Program-made: the position numbers and the translations under genes
The notes under the pieces: generated by a model
Told to the model about the DNA's origin: nothing
Seen by the model: the letters and a program-made list of their open reading frames with translations, nothing else
Database searches by the model: none
In this document: in pieces, positions 1 through 5,658 of the stretch
Position numbering within the stretch: position 1 is the stretch's first letter
How the letters are laid out: the number at the start of each line of letters is the position of its first letter
Assembly: GCA_003661825.1 (NCBI GenBank)
Contig: QMWW01000060.1
Span: 1 to 7,126, forward strand
DNA from: Thermoprotei archaeon
Lineage (GTDB): Archaea > Thermoproteota > Thermoprotei_A > Sulfolobales > Desulfurococcaceae
DNA: 7,126 nt
Reading direction: 5' to 3'

Positions 1-249
1 CCCGTGAAGCTCAAAGAAGCCTATGGAGACCATGTTGCTTTCTGGGGAGGACTAGATACGCAGCACATACTATCTCTAGCAAGACCCGAGGAGGTCTCGG
101 AACACGTGAAGAAGCTGTTGAGAGCTCTAGCGCCTAGAGGAGGCTACGTGTTTGCTGCAGTACACAATATCCAGCCGAATACGCCGCCCGAGAACATCTT
201 AACAGCTTTTAAGGCTGCTCACGAGTTCGGTAAGTACCCTATAGGGTGA
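1..249 (+). CDS. Uroporphyrinogen decarboxylase-like corrinoid methyltransferase, C-terminal fragment
   Basis: The reading frame is open from base 1 and stops with TGA at 247-249, so only about the last 82 residues are present and the N-terminus lies off the window. What is visible fits the C-terminal part of the HemE/MtaA/MtbA fold (COG0407): a 'GGLDTQ' strand-turn (about residues 16-21), a helix of the form 'PEEVSEHVKKLLRALAP', a 'GGYVFAAVHNIQPN' strand and 'TPPENI' leading into the last helix. In this superfamily such proteins either decarboxylate uroporphyrinogen or move methyl groups between a corrinoid protein and an acceptor. Because a corrinoid protein gene follows after 6 bases, a methyltransferase is much more likely than haem biosynthesis. 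The stretch where MtaA/MtbA carry a zinc-binding Cys reads Val-His-Asn-Ile here, so coenzyme M as methyl acceptor is doubtful. The family call is firm; the substrate is unknown. Confidence 0.82.
   Translation, partial: PVKLKEAYGDHVAFWGGLDTQHILSLARPEEVSEHVKKLLRALAPRGGYVFAAVHNIQPNTPPENILTAFKAAHEFGKYPIG
244..249 (+). promoter_or_regulatory. Ribosome binding site GGGTGA for the corrinoid protein
   Basis: GGGTGA contains GGTGA, complementary to the archaeal 16S rRNA 3' tail. It ends 6 bases before the GTG at 256 and coincides with the last codons and stop of the preceding methyltransferase gene. This supports the GTG start and points to translational coupling of the two genes. Confidence 0.6.
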
Positions 250-255
250 GCGGGT

Positions 256-903
256 GTGACGGATCTACTGGCTAAGATTAGGGAGAGCGTAGCAGAGCTA
301 GATCTAGACCAGACACTGGAGCACGTTAGAGAAGCGCTGGAGAGAGGAGTGGACGTCGTAGACCTAATAGAGAAAGGGCTAGCAGAGGGTATGAGAATAG
401 TAGGTGAGAAGTACGAGAGCGGAGAGTACTTCATAGCAGACCTCATAGTATCGGCAGAGATATTCAATAAAGCGCTGAGCATACTAAAGCCTAAGCTGGA
501 GGAGATGAGAAAGCAGGTAAAGCCGCTCGGCACAGTAGTTATAGGCACAGTCTACGGCGATATACACGATATAGGCAAAAACCTAGTTGCAACTATGCTT
601 AGGATCAGCGGCTTCGAAGTAGTGGATCTAGGAGTAGACGTTCCTCCCGAGAAGTTTGTAGAATCTGTTAAGAAGCATAACGCAGACATAGTCGGTATAT
701 CGACTCTACTAACATCGACTATGACCCATATAAGAGATGTGGTAGAAGCGCTCAAGAAAGCCGGGCTGAGAGACAGGGTTAAAGTCATAGTTGGAGGAGC
801 TCCTCTAACAGAGGAGATAGCGAAAGAACTGGGTGCAGACGCCTACGGCGAAAACGCTGTTAAAGCTGTTGAGATATGCAAGAAGCTCCTGGGGAAAGCC
901 TAG
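256..903 (+). CDS. Corrinoid (cobalamin-binding) methyl-carrier protein, MtbC/MtaC type
   Basis: This 215-residue protein has the usual length and two-domain layout of methyltransferase corrinoid proteins. Residues about 1-85 form the helical cap domain (B12-binding-2 type), including 'GLAEGMRIVGEKYESGEYF'. Residues about 90-215 form the Rossmann-like B12-binding domain. Asp102-Ile-His104-Asp-Ile-Gly107-Lys-Asn is the classic DxHxxG motif, in which His104 is the expected lower axial cobalt ligand. Ser149-Thr150-Leu151 and Gly180-Gly181 match the other nucleotide-tail contacts. It should carry a methyl group on cobalt between a substrate-specific methyltransferase and the acceptor methyltransferase encoded just upstream. 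GTG at 256 is the start, with a GGGTGA site 6 bases before it. No reductive activase (RamA-like) is visible in the window. The family assignment is secure; whether the methyl source is a methylamine, methanol, a betaine or a methoxylated compound cannot be told. Confidence 0.93.
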   Translation: MTDLLAKIRESVAELDLDQTLEHVREALERGVDVVDLIEKGLAEGMRIVGEKYESGEYFIADLIVSAEIFNKALSILKPKLEEMRKQVKPLGTVVIGTVYGDIHDIGKNLVATMLRISGFEVVDLGVDVPPEKFVESVKKHNADIVGISTLLTSTMTHIRDVVEALKKAGLRDRVKVIVGGAPLTEEIAKELGADAYGENAVKAVEICKKLLGKA

Positions 904-911
904 CACCGCAT

Positions 912-1628
912 CTATGATCGAGGATGAGTCACTACCACCTCGCTACACGAAGCCCAACCTATTCTCCCCAATAGCTTTATAACCTTATAGACAGCTCTCC
1001 TAACCACTTCTTCTTCAACATCCGGTACGCCAGCGCCTACTACGAGTACATGAGTCGTCGAATCCCTTATCATGGATTCACGGCTATCTCTATGTGGGTA
1101 TACGTGTAGCACGAGACTTCTACTATCCACTAGTATGGGTACACCATGCTCTAGTTCTTCAACTCCTCCACCTATAGGGTTGAATACCTCGCCTCCTCTA
1201 CTCGTTCTGAGCTCTAGAGGCTGCGATACGCGGTCTAGATCGTACATTCCTATGGGTACAAGTGTGTAGGCTGAAGCTATGTTGCCAGCATCTACTACGG
1301 GGTTTATCCTTGGAAACCTGCCTCTAAGCGCTCTACGTACTAGTGCTTCGCTGGAAGGCCTGGTCTTAGTAGGGTCTATACCGATTCTCCAGTAAAAGCT
1401 TCTATAAGCTCTTACAATAGGGTCTTCTCTCAGAGTCTCGAGAGTATATTTTGACTTAACGTACTTGAGAAGCCTTCCTATCTCTTCTTCAAAGGGGTAT
1501 TTAGACGGCCTTGATCCCCCGGTAAACCAGGAGATGGTGTAGGCTACGAATACTCCGAGTGGAGCTAAGCACTCCTCTACCTTGATGAGTCCATCGAGCA
1601 CTGTACAGTACTCGCTTTCTCTATCCAT
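912..1628 (-). CDS. Stand-alone B3/4-domain protein (Phe-tRNA synthetase beta-subunit-like, COG3382)
   Basis: This 238-residue soluble protein matches the B3/B4 domain found in the beta subunit of phenylalanyl-tRNA synthetase, here without any synthetase core. The most diagnostic block is residues about 79-131: 'YWRIGIDPTKTRPSSEALVRR', then 'FPRINPVVDAGNIASAY', then 'LVPIGMYDLD'. In the synthetase this domain hydrolyses mischarged Tyr-tRNA(Phe). Stand-alone versions are common in archaea and bacteria; a role in trans-editing or amino-acid/tRNA quality control is a family-level guess, not shown here. ATG at 1628 is preceded by GAGAGGCTGAT at about 1638-1648 (- strand), a loose ribosome-binding match. 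It is the last gene of a three-gene minus-strand run, 22 bases after the DUF996-like gene, and its 3' end lies 8 bases from the convergent corrinoid gene with no obvious hairpin terminator between. Confidence 0.88.
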   Translation of the reverse strand: MDRESEYCTVLDGLIKVEECLAPLGVFVAYTISWFTGGSRPSKYPFEEEIGRLLKYVKSKYTLETLREDPIVRAYRSFYWRIGIDPTKTRPSSEALVRRALRGRFPRINPVVDAGNIASAYTLVPIGMYDLDRVSQPLELRTSRGGEVFNPIGGGVEELEHGVPILVDSRSLVLHVYPHRDSRESMIRDSTTHVLVVGAGVPDVEEEVVRRAVYKVIKLLGRIGWASCSEVVVTHPRS

Positions 1629-1650
1629 ATAGGCCGATCAGCCTCTCAGG

Positions 1651-2409
1651 CTAGATCAGCTGAGCGCCCTGCCCTAATGCTTGTTGCAGCTTCTTACCGA
1701 GCTCTTCTATAGCTGGCCCTAACCCTACGTACAGTAGTATCCAGGCAACAACCGTTAGTATCGAGGCTACAACGCTTGTACGTGGTAGGATGTAGAGTAT
1801 CAGCGATACTATGAAGAGCACTCCGGCTATGGTAAAGGTTAATTCGTTGAACTCTGAGCCGAGCTTTAGAGATAGGATAGCGAGGCCTATAGTCCCTATT
1901 AGGAACAGGATGATCGCTACGATAGCGAGGAATACTCCAATACCTATAAACAGCGTTGCAAGCCCGATGATGAAGAGTATTAGTCCTCCGAGGAACCCTA
2001 CCTTTATGAGCGTAGCCGAAGTCGAGAACCCGGGTCTGTACATAGATAGCTTGCTAGCTCCGGGTAAGAGCTTTCCAAACACAGCTATAGCTACCACTAC
2101 GAGCGACGTAATTACCAATACTACGGATAAAGCTAGCATGGATAAAATAAGCGGAGGTAGTGTTTCAAATATCTCCTCGGGCCTCGGCATATGCGTGTCT
2201 GGCTCCATGCCCATGCCTGGAGACACCGTGGATGGGAAGAAAGCCGAGAAACTGGCTAAAACTGTGAATACTAGTATCCCGAGCGCGAGCGTTAACAGGA
2301 TAAATGCTATGATCATCAGTAAGCTAGCGCTTCTCAGGTCTTTAAGGCCTCTAAGCCCTGCTTCTAAGCTCTCCCTACTAGGAGCTTCACTCAACTCTAT
2401 CCGCACCAT
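1651..2409 (-). CDS. DUF996-like polytopic membrane protein
   Basis: This 252-residue protein has about six hydrophobic segments, near residues 28-57, 85-112, 134-156, 157-181, 191-208 and 213-231. The short basic N-terminus and the 'GLRGLKDLRSAS' stretch before the first helix suggest the N-terminus is cytoplasmic. The Gly/Ile/Leu-rich middle ('LGGLILFIIG', 'FLIGTIGLAIL') and the ending 'LLYVGLGPAIEELGKKL' resemble archaeal DUF996 proteins, whose function is unknown. Between helices 1 and 2 is a Pro/Met-rich loop (about 59-78) containing three Met and one His, predicted to face outwards. No catalytic motif is visible. ATG at 2409 has no ribosome binding site close by, but a strong TATA box lies at 2445-2455, consistent with a short-leader transcript. 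The gene is 35 bases downstream of the DUF998 gene. The real-gene call is strong; the family call is moderate. Confidence 0.78.
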   Translation of the reverse strand: MVRIELSEAPSRESLEAGLRGLKDLRSASLLMIIAFILLTLALGILVFTVLASFSAFFPSTVSPGMGMEPDTHMPRPEEIFETLPPLILSMLALSVVLVITSLVVVAIAVFGKLLPGASKLSMYRPGFSTSATLIKVGFLGGLILFIIGLATLFIGIGVFLAIVAIILFLIGTIGLAILSLKLGSEFNELTFTIAGVLFIVSLILYILPRTSVVASILTVVAWILLYVGLGPAIEELGKKLQQALGQGAQLI

Positions 2410-2444
2410 ATGTACGCGGTTATGTTAGTTATTGCTCCGCCTCC

Positions 2445-2455
2445 TTATAAATACC
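2445..2455 (-). promoter_or_regulatory. TATA box (GTATTTATAA) for the DUF996-like gene
   Basis: Reading the minus strand, GGTATTTATAA contains the archaeal box A core TTTATA. It overlaps the last codons and TAA stop of the upstream DUF998 gene. Initiation about 25 bases downstream would fall near 2424, giving a leader of only about 15 bases before the ATG at 2409. That fits the lack of a ribosome binding site next to that ATG; the GGAGG at 2440-2444 is too far away (about 30 bases). It implies the DUF996-like and B3/4 genes may be transcribed separately from DUF998. Confidence 0.5.
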
Positions 2456-2993
2456 TTGTCTCCCGCCTACTCAGTACAGCGTAGTCCATTGTGTAGAATG
2501 GGATAAACGAGAGCACAGCAGCTAGCTCTGGTAGAGCCGCTCCAGGCGGTACGTCGTAGCTTAGGTGCGCGAACCAGATCGCGAAGTGAGCGAGAGCAAC
2601 TAGTACTGGTAGAACCTTCTTGTCCATGAATCCTAGTAGCAGTAGGTACGCTATGAGGCCTACGAAGAACACGATCGATACAGCGAGGTGGAGTACTCCA
2701 TAGACTTCATCGTACACCCCTATTAGCGCTAGCGTAAATCCCAGGCATATCTGGATCAAGGCTTTAACCCTGCTGAAGCCGAGCATATACAGTAGAGCAC
2801 AAGCCACGATCAGGAACCCGCCCAGCACTAGCCCGAAGTTGAATACTGGTGCAACAACGCTCCTAACTGCATGGCCTAGATCGCTTAGCGCGTTATCCCA
2901 TAGGCTAAACCACGGAGACAGAAGTATAGCTAGAGCTATCAGCGCTAGAGGTGCGGCATAGCTAGCTATACAGAGTAGTAATGGTTTATACAA
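2445..2993 (-). CDS. DUF998 family membrane protein
   Basis: This 182-residue integral membrane protein has about six transmembrane segments (near 5-25, 47-72, 78-95, 100-121, 127-145 and 153-172). The first loop carries the DUF998 signature Leu36-Ser-Asp-Leu-Gly40-His followed by 'APVFNFGLVLGG' (48-59). A conserved-looking His102 opens helix 4, and 'PPGAALPELAA' (149-159) precedes the last helix. DUF998 proteins are widespread and functionally uncharacterised; no enzymatic role should be inferred. The start is TTG at 2993: the minus strand reads GAGGGAG, 5 bases, then TTG, and an in-frame TAG lies immediately upstream, so no longer form is possible. It is the first gene of the minus-strand run, with its promoter in the region shared with the divergent ECF operon. 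Confidence 0.85.
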   Translation of the reverse strand: MYKPLLLCIASYAAPLALIALAILLSPWFSLWDNALSDLGHAVRSVVAPVFNFGLVLGGFLIVACALLYMLGFSRVKALIQICLGFTLALIGVYDEVYGVLHLAVSIVFFVGLIAYLLLLGFMDKKVLPVLVALAHFAIWFAHLSYDVPPGAALPELAAVLSFIPFYTMDYAVLSRRETRYL

Positions 2994-3054
2994 CTATTCT
3001 CCCTCGGCAGTACCTGTCAGCTGAGGATAGTTCACAGTATAGCGTAGTCTAGCC

Positions 3055-3061
3055 TATAAAA
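3055..3061 (-). promoter_or_regulatory. Candidate TATA box TTTTATA for the DUF998 operon
   Basis: On the minus strand this reads TTTTATA. Transcription starting about 25 bases downstream would leave a leader of about 40 bases containing the GAGGGAG ribosome binding site. The element is nearly symmetric, so it could also act on the plus strand, but that would give a leader of about 60 bases. Confidence 0.42.
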
Positions 3062-3098
3062 CGCTTACCCGTAACCAACCACTGTGGGGAGGCAATAG

Positions 3099-3107
3099 CC
3101 TATATTA
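3099..3107 (+). promoter_or_regulatory. Candidate TATA box for the ECF/pantoate kinase operon
   Basis: CCTATATTA lies about 40 bases before the GTG at 3145. A start about 25 bases downstream would fall near 3128-3130, next to the ribosome binding site, giving a very short leader. The match to the crenarchaeal consensus is fair rather than strong. Confidence 0.35.
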
Positions 3108-3127
3108 TGGTTCACGCATAATTCTAT

Positions 3128-3134
3128 GGAGGAG
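3128..3134 (+). promoter_or_regulatory. Ribosome binding site GGAGGAG for the S-component gene
   Basis: GGAGGAG is a strong match to the anti-Shine-Dalgarno complement and ends 10 bases before the GTG at 3145. A second GTG directly follows (3148), also within usable distance; the next candidate, TTG at 3160, is too far. This decides the start to within one codon. Confidence 0.65.
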
Positions 3135-3144
3135 CTCTAAGCTA

Positions 3145-3921
3145 GTGGTGGTTGGGGTAGAGTTGAGCGTTAGAGACTTCATACTAGCAGTGCTCAACGC
3201 GGTACTCTACGCTGTCGTGGGGGTTGCTACCCACCTAGGCCTCTTCGCCTTCGTAGTAGGAGGAGTTAGGTTCTGGCCATCGGTTTTCATTCCAGCAGTT
3301 TTCGCCGAAGTATATGGCCCACTCGTAGGAGCCCTGGGAGCAGCCATCGGTATCTTCATAAGCGACATGGTCATACACGGTAACGCGCTGATAAGCCTAT
3401 CTATAGGGGTTCCGGCGAACTTCATAGGCTTCTACGTGCTAGGATGCCTAGCTAGGAGGATACCGAGAGATTCTAGGTATAGCGGAGTACTAGCTGTAGT
3501 GCTTCAGTTTCTCCCAGCTATAGGCATATACTACCTGTACGCTACCGGCTTCATAGACACTGTTATAGCCGGGGTCTTCATAGGAGTAGTGGTTGTTACA
3601 GCCGCTATTATAGCGGTATCGCTGGCCACATCTCTCCTCACCGGCAGGGGATACGTATACTCCAACGAGGCCCTAGCGTATACCGCGGGGTTAATGATTG
3701 GCTCGGCCTACATAGGGCTCGGTCTCTGGGCTTTAACGCAGGCAATAAGGCTCGGCCTACCCGGAGTACCGGAGGCTTTCCAGGCCAAAGCCCCGATCAT
3801 AGCTGCTCTAATATGGTTCCTCTGGACGTATTATACGGAGATACCGTTCATGGTGTACCTAGCGCCTCCTGTGGCTAGGGCTGTAGAGAAGTGGGTGAAG
3901 AGATATGAAGAAGAGAGCTAG
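3145..3921 (+). CDS. ECF transporter S-component-like membrane protein, possible pantoate/CoA-precursor importer
   Basis: This 258-residue protein has about six or seven transmembrane segments (near 11-38, 45-60, 61-78, 81-101, 114-134, 137-165, 176-202 and 216-238; two of these may be one broken helix). The stretch 'GVRFWPSVFIPAVFAEVYGP' followed by 'GALGAAIGIFISD' is typical of energy-coupling-factor substrate-binding (S) subunits, where the R-x-x-P loop is followed by small-residue helices ending in an Asp. The last helix ends 'EIPFMVYLAPPV' before a basic amphipathic tail, also seen in S subunits. At 258 residues it is longer than most (about 170-210). The operon supplies the matching EcfA and EcfT, supporting the call. 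The substrate is unknown; overlap with pantoate kinase by 17 bases makes pantoate, or another CoA precursor, the leading guess. The N-terminal Met-His motif of the cobalt/nickel proteins CbiM/NikM is absent. Confidence 0.75.
   Translation: MVVGVELSVRDFILAVLNAVLYAVVGVATHLGLFAFVVGGVRFWPSVFIPAVFAEVYGPLVGALGAAIGIFISDMVIHGNALISLSIGVPANFIGFYVLGCLARRIPRDSRYSGVLAVVLQFLPAIGIYYLYATGFIDTVIAGVFIGVVVVTAAIIAVSLATSLLTGRGYVYSNEALAYTAGLMIGSAYIGLGLWALTQAIRLGLPGVPEAFQAKAPIIAALIWFLWTYYTEIPFMVYLAPPVARAVEKWVKRYEEES
3893..3898 (+). promoter_or_regulatory. Ribosome binding site GGGTGA for pantoate kinase
   Basis: GGGTGA, inside the 3' end of the S-component gene, ends 6 bases before the ATG at 3905. It supports this ATG as the kinase start and indicates that the two genes are translated from one transcript. 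Confidence 0.55.
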
Positions 3922-4825
3922 AGCGAGAGCAGCGGCTGGGCTCTCCGGCTTCTTCGCACCACACATAGCGGGGACTCTGAGAGAAACAGGCGCTATAGGC
4001 GGCGGGCTAGGCATAGATGGAGCCGTGAAAGCGGATATCGCGGTAGAGCTGGGTGAGAAGCAAGAGATAGTGGTACGCAACGTTATCAACGGCGAAGAGC
4101 TAGATAGCTGTATAGCAAGATACATCGTGGAGAAGCTGTTCGCTGAGGCCGGAGTACCTGGTGGAAGAGTGCATATCGAGCAGGAGATAGCGGTGCCCAT
4201 AGGTGGAGGCTACGGGACAAGCGGTGCTTCAGCTCTAGCAATAGCCTACGCTCTCTCTAGAGCACTAGGACTAGCCAGTACCCCGGATACAGTTGCTGAG
4301 ATAGCCCACGAGGCAGACATAGTCTGTAAAACAGGGCTTGGAACAGTTGTTGGCATTATGCAGCCCTGTAGAGGCATAACGCTAGTTGCTAAACCAGGGG
4401 GTCCAGGGCTCGCATTGGTTAAATGCATACCGCTCGACCAATCGCTCAGAGCGATCACCGCGTTCTATGCCCCTATACCGAAGAACTCCATACTAACCAG
4501 CCGCATACAGCTAGAGAGGGTTAGGAAAGAGGGCTTAGCCGTTCTAAAATCCATAGAAGAAAACCCTTCGCCAGAGAACTTCATGGAGCAGTGCCGCTCT
4601 TTCGCTAAGAAAACAGGGCTTATCACGCCACGCATAGAGCGGGTGCTAGCTTCTCTTAGGAGTGTAGAAGGGGTCATCGGAGCGTCCATGAATATGATCG
4701 GGGAGGCCGTGTTCGCACTAGTGTATGCTGACAGAGTAGAAGATGCCTTAGCAGCCCTCTCAAAGACCAAGCCAGAGTGGATGCATACTTGGCAGCCGGG
4801 GTCGTCGGGAGTAGTTGTAGAGTAG
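3905..4825 (+). CDS. Pantoate kinase (archaeal CoA biosynthesis, GHMP family)
   Basis: This 306-residue GHMP-family kinase matches archaeal pantoate kinase (COG1829) in length and layout. The N-terminus has 'GLSGFFAPH' (12-20) and a glycine-rich 'TGAIGGGLGIDGAV' (28-41). The GHMP phosphate-binding motif is Pro98-Ile-Gly-Gly-Gly-Tyr-Gly-Thr-Ser106-Gly-Ala-Ser. Then come 'AHEADIVCKTGLGTVVG' (134-150), 'RGITLVAKPGGPG' and 'PIPKNSIL', all typical of this family. The enzyme phosphorylates pantoate with ATP to 4-phosphopantoate, which phosphopantothenate synthetase then joins to beta-alanine; archaea use this route instead of bacterial pantothenate kinase. The cytoplasmic kinase sits between ECF transporter genes, overlapping the S component by 17 bases and the ATPase by 49, so all are probably co-expressed. 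The N-terminal 'PxHIT'-like motif of euryarchaeal enzymes reads Ala-Ala-Gly-Leu-Ser here, which may be lineage variation. Other GHMP kinases (homoserine, shikimate, mevalonate) fit less well. Confidence 0.87.
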   Translation: MKKRARARAAAGLSGFFAPHIAGTLRETGAIGGGLGIDGAVKADIAVELGEKQEIVVRNVINGEELDSCIARYIVEKLFAEAGVPGGRVHIEQEIAVPIGGGYGTSGASALAIAYALSRALGLASTPDTVAEIAHEADIVCKTGLGTVVGIMQPCRGITLVAKPGGPGLALVKCIPLDQSLRAITAFYAPIPKNSILTSRIQLERVRKEGLAVLKSIEENPSPENFMEQCRSFAKKTGLITPRIERVLASLRSVEGVIGASMNMIGEAVFALVYADRVEDALAALSKTKPEWMHTWQPGSSGVVVE

Positions 4826-5658
4826 AGTGCGTAGCGAGAGCTGTAGATACCTGGTACAGTTATGGGAGAGGCTATGCGGTAAAGGGGGTTAGCCTCGAAG
4901 TCTACGAGGGAGATAGAGTAGTAGTTATGGGGACTAATGGAGCCGGTAAGACCACTCTCTTAAAGCTACTAGCCGGTATGCTCAAACCCAGCAAAGGCCG
5001 CGTATACCTGTGCGGCTACGATACCAGAGAAGTAGACGAATCACTTACCGCTAGGTTCATAGGCTACGTACCCCAGAACCCGTGGCTACTGGTGTTCAAC
5101 CCCAGGGTTATAGATGAGATCGCCTTTACGGCCAAGAACTTCGGCTTAGACCCAGCCGAAGCTGAGGCTAGCATACTAGACGTAGCTACTAGGCTAGACA
5201 TAGTCCATATCCTCAACAGATCCCCATATACTCTAAGCGAAGGAGAGATCAGGAGAGTAGTGCTTGCATCCGCTATAGTTCATAAGCCCAAGCTCCTCCT
5301 CCTCGACGAGCCTACAGCCGGCCTAGACAACGTACTCAAAGACAGACTCATAGAAACCATTAAATCCCTCTCCAGAGACTACGGTGTAGCCCTAGTACTA
5401 GCTACGCACGACGTAGAGATACTACCGCTTCTCAGAGATTTCAGGCTAGTAGTGCTTAGAGATGGAGCAGTAGCATTCGAGGGATCGGTGGGAGAAGCTC
5501 TAGAGAACCCCAGCGTATTCTACGACAGCGGGTTACAGCCACCAGTAGGTGTTAGGATAAGCGAGAAGCTCGGAGCATATATAGACTTCTACGGAGTGGA
5601 TCCCGTTGCAAATCTGTTGCTAAGCAGGAAGAAGCTAAGGGATAGGATATGCAGGTAA
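4777..5658 (+). CDS. ecfA: ECF transporter ATP-binding protein (EcfA type)
   Basis: This complete ABC ATPase of 293 residues energises uptake by binding EcfT at the inner membrane face. Visible motifs are Walker A Gly52-Thr-Asn-Gly-Ala-Gly-Lys58-Thr-Thr, Q-loop 'GYVPQNPWLLVF' (96-107) followed by the 'DEIAF' stretch typical of EcfA/CbiO, signature Leu153-Ser-Glu-Gly-Glu157, Walker B ending Asp177-Glu178, D-loop 'AGLD' (181-184) and switch His211. The signature differs from canonical LSGGQ. GTG at 4777 is used because, after the pantoate kinase stop at 4823-4825, no in-frame ATG, GTG or TTG occurs before the essential first strand; the only alternative is TTG at 4789. Either way the gene begins inside the kinase gene, and neither start has a clear ribosome binding site. 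It overlaps ecfT by 10 bases at its 3' end. Confidence 0.92.
   Translation: MDAYLAAGVVGSSCRVECVARAVDTWYSYGRGYAVKGVSLEVYEGDRVVVMGTNGAGKTTLLKLLAGMLKPSKGRVYLCGYDTREVDESLTARFIGYVPQNPWLLVFNPRVIDEIAFTAKNFGLDPAEAEASILDVATRLDIVHILNRSPYTLSEGEIRRVVLASAIVHKPKLLLLDEPTAGLDNVLKDRLIETIKSLSRDYGVALVLATHDVEILPLLRDFRLVVLRDGAVAFEGSVGEALENPSVFYDSGLQPPVGVRISEKLGAYIDFYGVDPVANLLLSRKKLRDRICR

Larger units (their letters stand above)
2994..3144. promoter_or_regulatory. Divergent intergenic region with two TATA-like elements in a 9-base direct repeat
   Basis: This is the only sizeable non-coding stretch. It separates the minus-strand DUF998 gene from the plus-strand ECF/pantoate kinase operon, so both promoters should lie here. 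The 9-mer TAGCCTATA occurs twice, at 3050-3058 and 3096-3104, each running into an AT-rich element (TATAAAA and TATATTA). The first reads TTTTATA on the minus strand, a good box A about 65 bases before the DUF998 start. The second lies about 40 bases before the S-component start and could be its box A. GTTCAC also occurs twice, at 3030-3035 and 3110-3115. Assignment of promoters is inference from position and consensus. Confidence 0.5.

Noticed and set aside
219..548. Minus-strand open frame opposite the corrinoid protein (109 codons)
   Set aside because: A Ser/Thr/Leu-rich low-complexity translation lying antisense to a well-conserved gene, with no ribosome binding site or family resemblance.
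904..911. Terminator between the convergent corrinoid and B3/4 genes
   Set aside because: Only 8 bases separate the stop codons, and neither a hairpin nor a clear T-run is present on either strand nearby.
1811..2428. Long open frame (205 codons) on the plus strand opposite the DUF996-like gene
   Set aside because: Its translation is rich in Ser, Thr, Pro, Asn and Ile without domain motifs or a convincing start. It is the mirror of a membrane-protein gene whose hydrophobic codons leave the antisense frame open.
3017..3024. Perfect 8-base palindrome TCAGCTGA in the divergent intergenic region
   Set aside because: It is too short, the symmetry does not extend beyond 8 bases, and there is no second copy, so an operator call is not supported.
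3126..3140. Four-codon open frame ATG-GAG-GAG-CTC-TAA just before the S-component gene
   Set aside because: It consists mostly of the GGAGGAG ribosome binding site; an ATG here is likely chance, and no leader-peptide logic (such as repeated regulatory codons) is visible.
3859..4200. Minus-strand open frame across the S-component/kinase junction (113 codons)
   Set aside because: It is antisense to two well-supported genes, and its Ser/Pro-rich translation matches no family I recognise.
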